Shown: positions 63,744 through 64,000 of the stretch, piece by piece
How positions within the stretch are numbered: the stretch's first letter is position 1
Layout: each line of letters begins with the position of its first letter
Made by a program: the position numbers and the translations under genes
From: Polystyrenella longa
Lineage (GTDB): Bacteria > Planctomycetota > Planctomycetia > Planctomycetales > Planctomycetaceae
Assembly: GCF_007750395.1 (NCBI RefSeq)
Contig: NZ_CP036281.1
Span: forward strand, 3,309,001 to 3,373,000
DNA: 64,000 bases
Reading direction: 5' to 3'
The notes under the pieces: generated by a model
Told to the model about the DNA's origin: nothing
The model's input: only the letters and a program-made list of their open reading frames with translations
Databases searched by the model: none

Positions 63744-63759
63744 ATTAAACTGCTGGCAG

Positions 63760-63999
63760 TTACTCTTCTTCGGTTGGTTTTTCTTTTGCCAGCTTAGCTT
63801 TGCGTTTGCTGATCACTTCCCAGAGATCATCTGGGCGTTGCGTTTTGGGATCGACGTACTTCGCGAGATCGCGCATGGCGATCACGGTGTAACCTTCGTC
63901 CTTCAGGTACTGCATGTACTCCTGAAATCGCACGACAGGGGTGTGCACCCACGGATGCTCCACTTCCGGAACTCCATGAAACTGTAGAATGGCGATTTT
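63760..63999 (-). CDS. Polysaccharide deacetylase-like protein, C-terminal end (5' part outside window)
   Basis: The frame is open to the window edge on the minus strand. The first visible residues read KIAILQFHGVPEVEHPWVH, which matches the end of a NodB-type polysaccharide deacetylase domain, and a charged tail follows. The true start lies beyond 64000. It converges with the HAD phosphatase gene with 16 bp between stops. Confidence 0.65.
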   Translation of the reverse strand, partial: KIAILQFHGVPEVEHPWVHTPVVRFQEYMQYLKDEGYTVIAMRDLAKYVDPKTQRPDDLWEVISKRKAKLAKEKPTEEE

Positions 64000-64000
64000 T

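Noticed and set aside
1-64000. Insertion sequences, prophage, integrase, toxin-antitoxin or defence genes
   Set aside because: I found no transposase, integrase, phage structural, CRISPR-Cas, restriction-modification or toxin-antitoxin protein signatures in any gene.

Overview
The window reads as a chromosomal segment of a heterotrophic planctomycete (order Planctomycetales, PVC superphylum). This is inferred from gene content, since no rRNA is present. Pointers are tandem DUF3467 proteins, a PqqD-M50-HlyD fusion, a carbohydrate-binding FAD oxidoreductase next to a large alpha/beta hydrolase, EF-hand-rich secreted proteins, a reduced mraZ-rsmH-ftsI cluster, and a metal ABC operon of the chlamydial ytgABCD type. 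Base composition looks moderate (about 50% GC). Many genes have weak or no Shine-Dalgarno, so several starts are judgement calls.

Layout. 1-6.4 kb: the 3' end of comEC, a TPR protein, a winged-helix protein, a divergent UvrA paralog and small unknowns. 6.6-12.4 kb: a marR / adaptor / RND pump operon. 12.4-16.2 kb: a DOMON-like protein, miaA, an SRPBCC protein, a PA0069-type radical SAM protein, and tRNA-Met with a shared terminator. 16.5-24.3 kb (minus): an HD-GYP protein, a NosR-like FMN/4Fe-4S membrane protein, an FAD oxidoreductase and a secreted hydrolase. 24.7-27.1 kb: a very basic, His/Arg/Gly-rich EF-hand protein and a structured gene-free stretch that may encode an RNA. 27.1-32.1 kb (minus): a Mn/Fe/Zn ABC transporter operon in which both permeases end in a DtxR-like metal-sensing domain. 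32.3-36.6 kb: a beta-barrel protein, a small unknown, a Tat-type amidohydrolase and hpnH (hopanoids). 36.9-42.2 kb: a polytopic membrane protein, an LpxD-like acyltransferase broken by three homopolymer frameshifts, a KAS III and an esterase. 42.3-50.6 kb: an M28-PDZ peptidase, an adaptor plus PqqD-M50-HlyD pair, two DUF3467 genes and queA. 50.7-58.1 kb: a GT4 glycosyltransferase and then a remnant dcw cluster (mraZ, rsmH, a LysM protein, an FtsL-like protein, ftsI). 58.2-63 kb: a flavin reductase-like gene and the glycolate oxidase operon glcDEF. 63.1-64 kb: a HAD phosphatase and the end of a polysaccharide deacetylase.

The strongest candidate for an under-described system is the metal transporter operon. 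Its gene order matches chlamydial ytgABCD. In Chlamydia only one permease is known to carry a DtxR-type repressor domain (YtgCR). Here both do, and the ligand positions keep exact DtxR spacing but differ between the two. Next in interest are an EF-hand loop inserted in the RND pump, a 10-bp-phased MraZ box at the start of mraZ, the RNA-like structure at about 26.75-27.04 kb, and the triply frameshifted acyltransferase.
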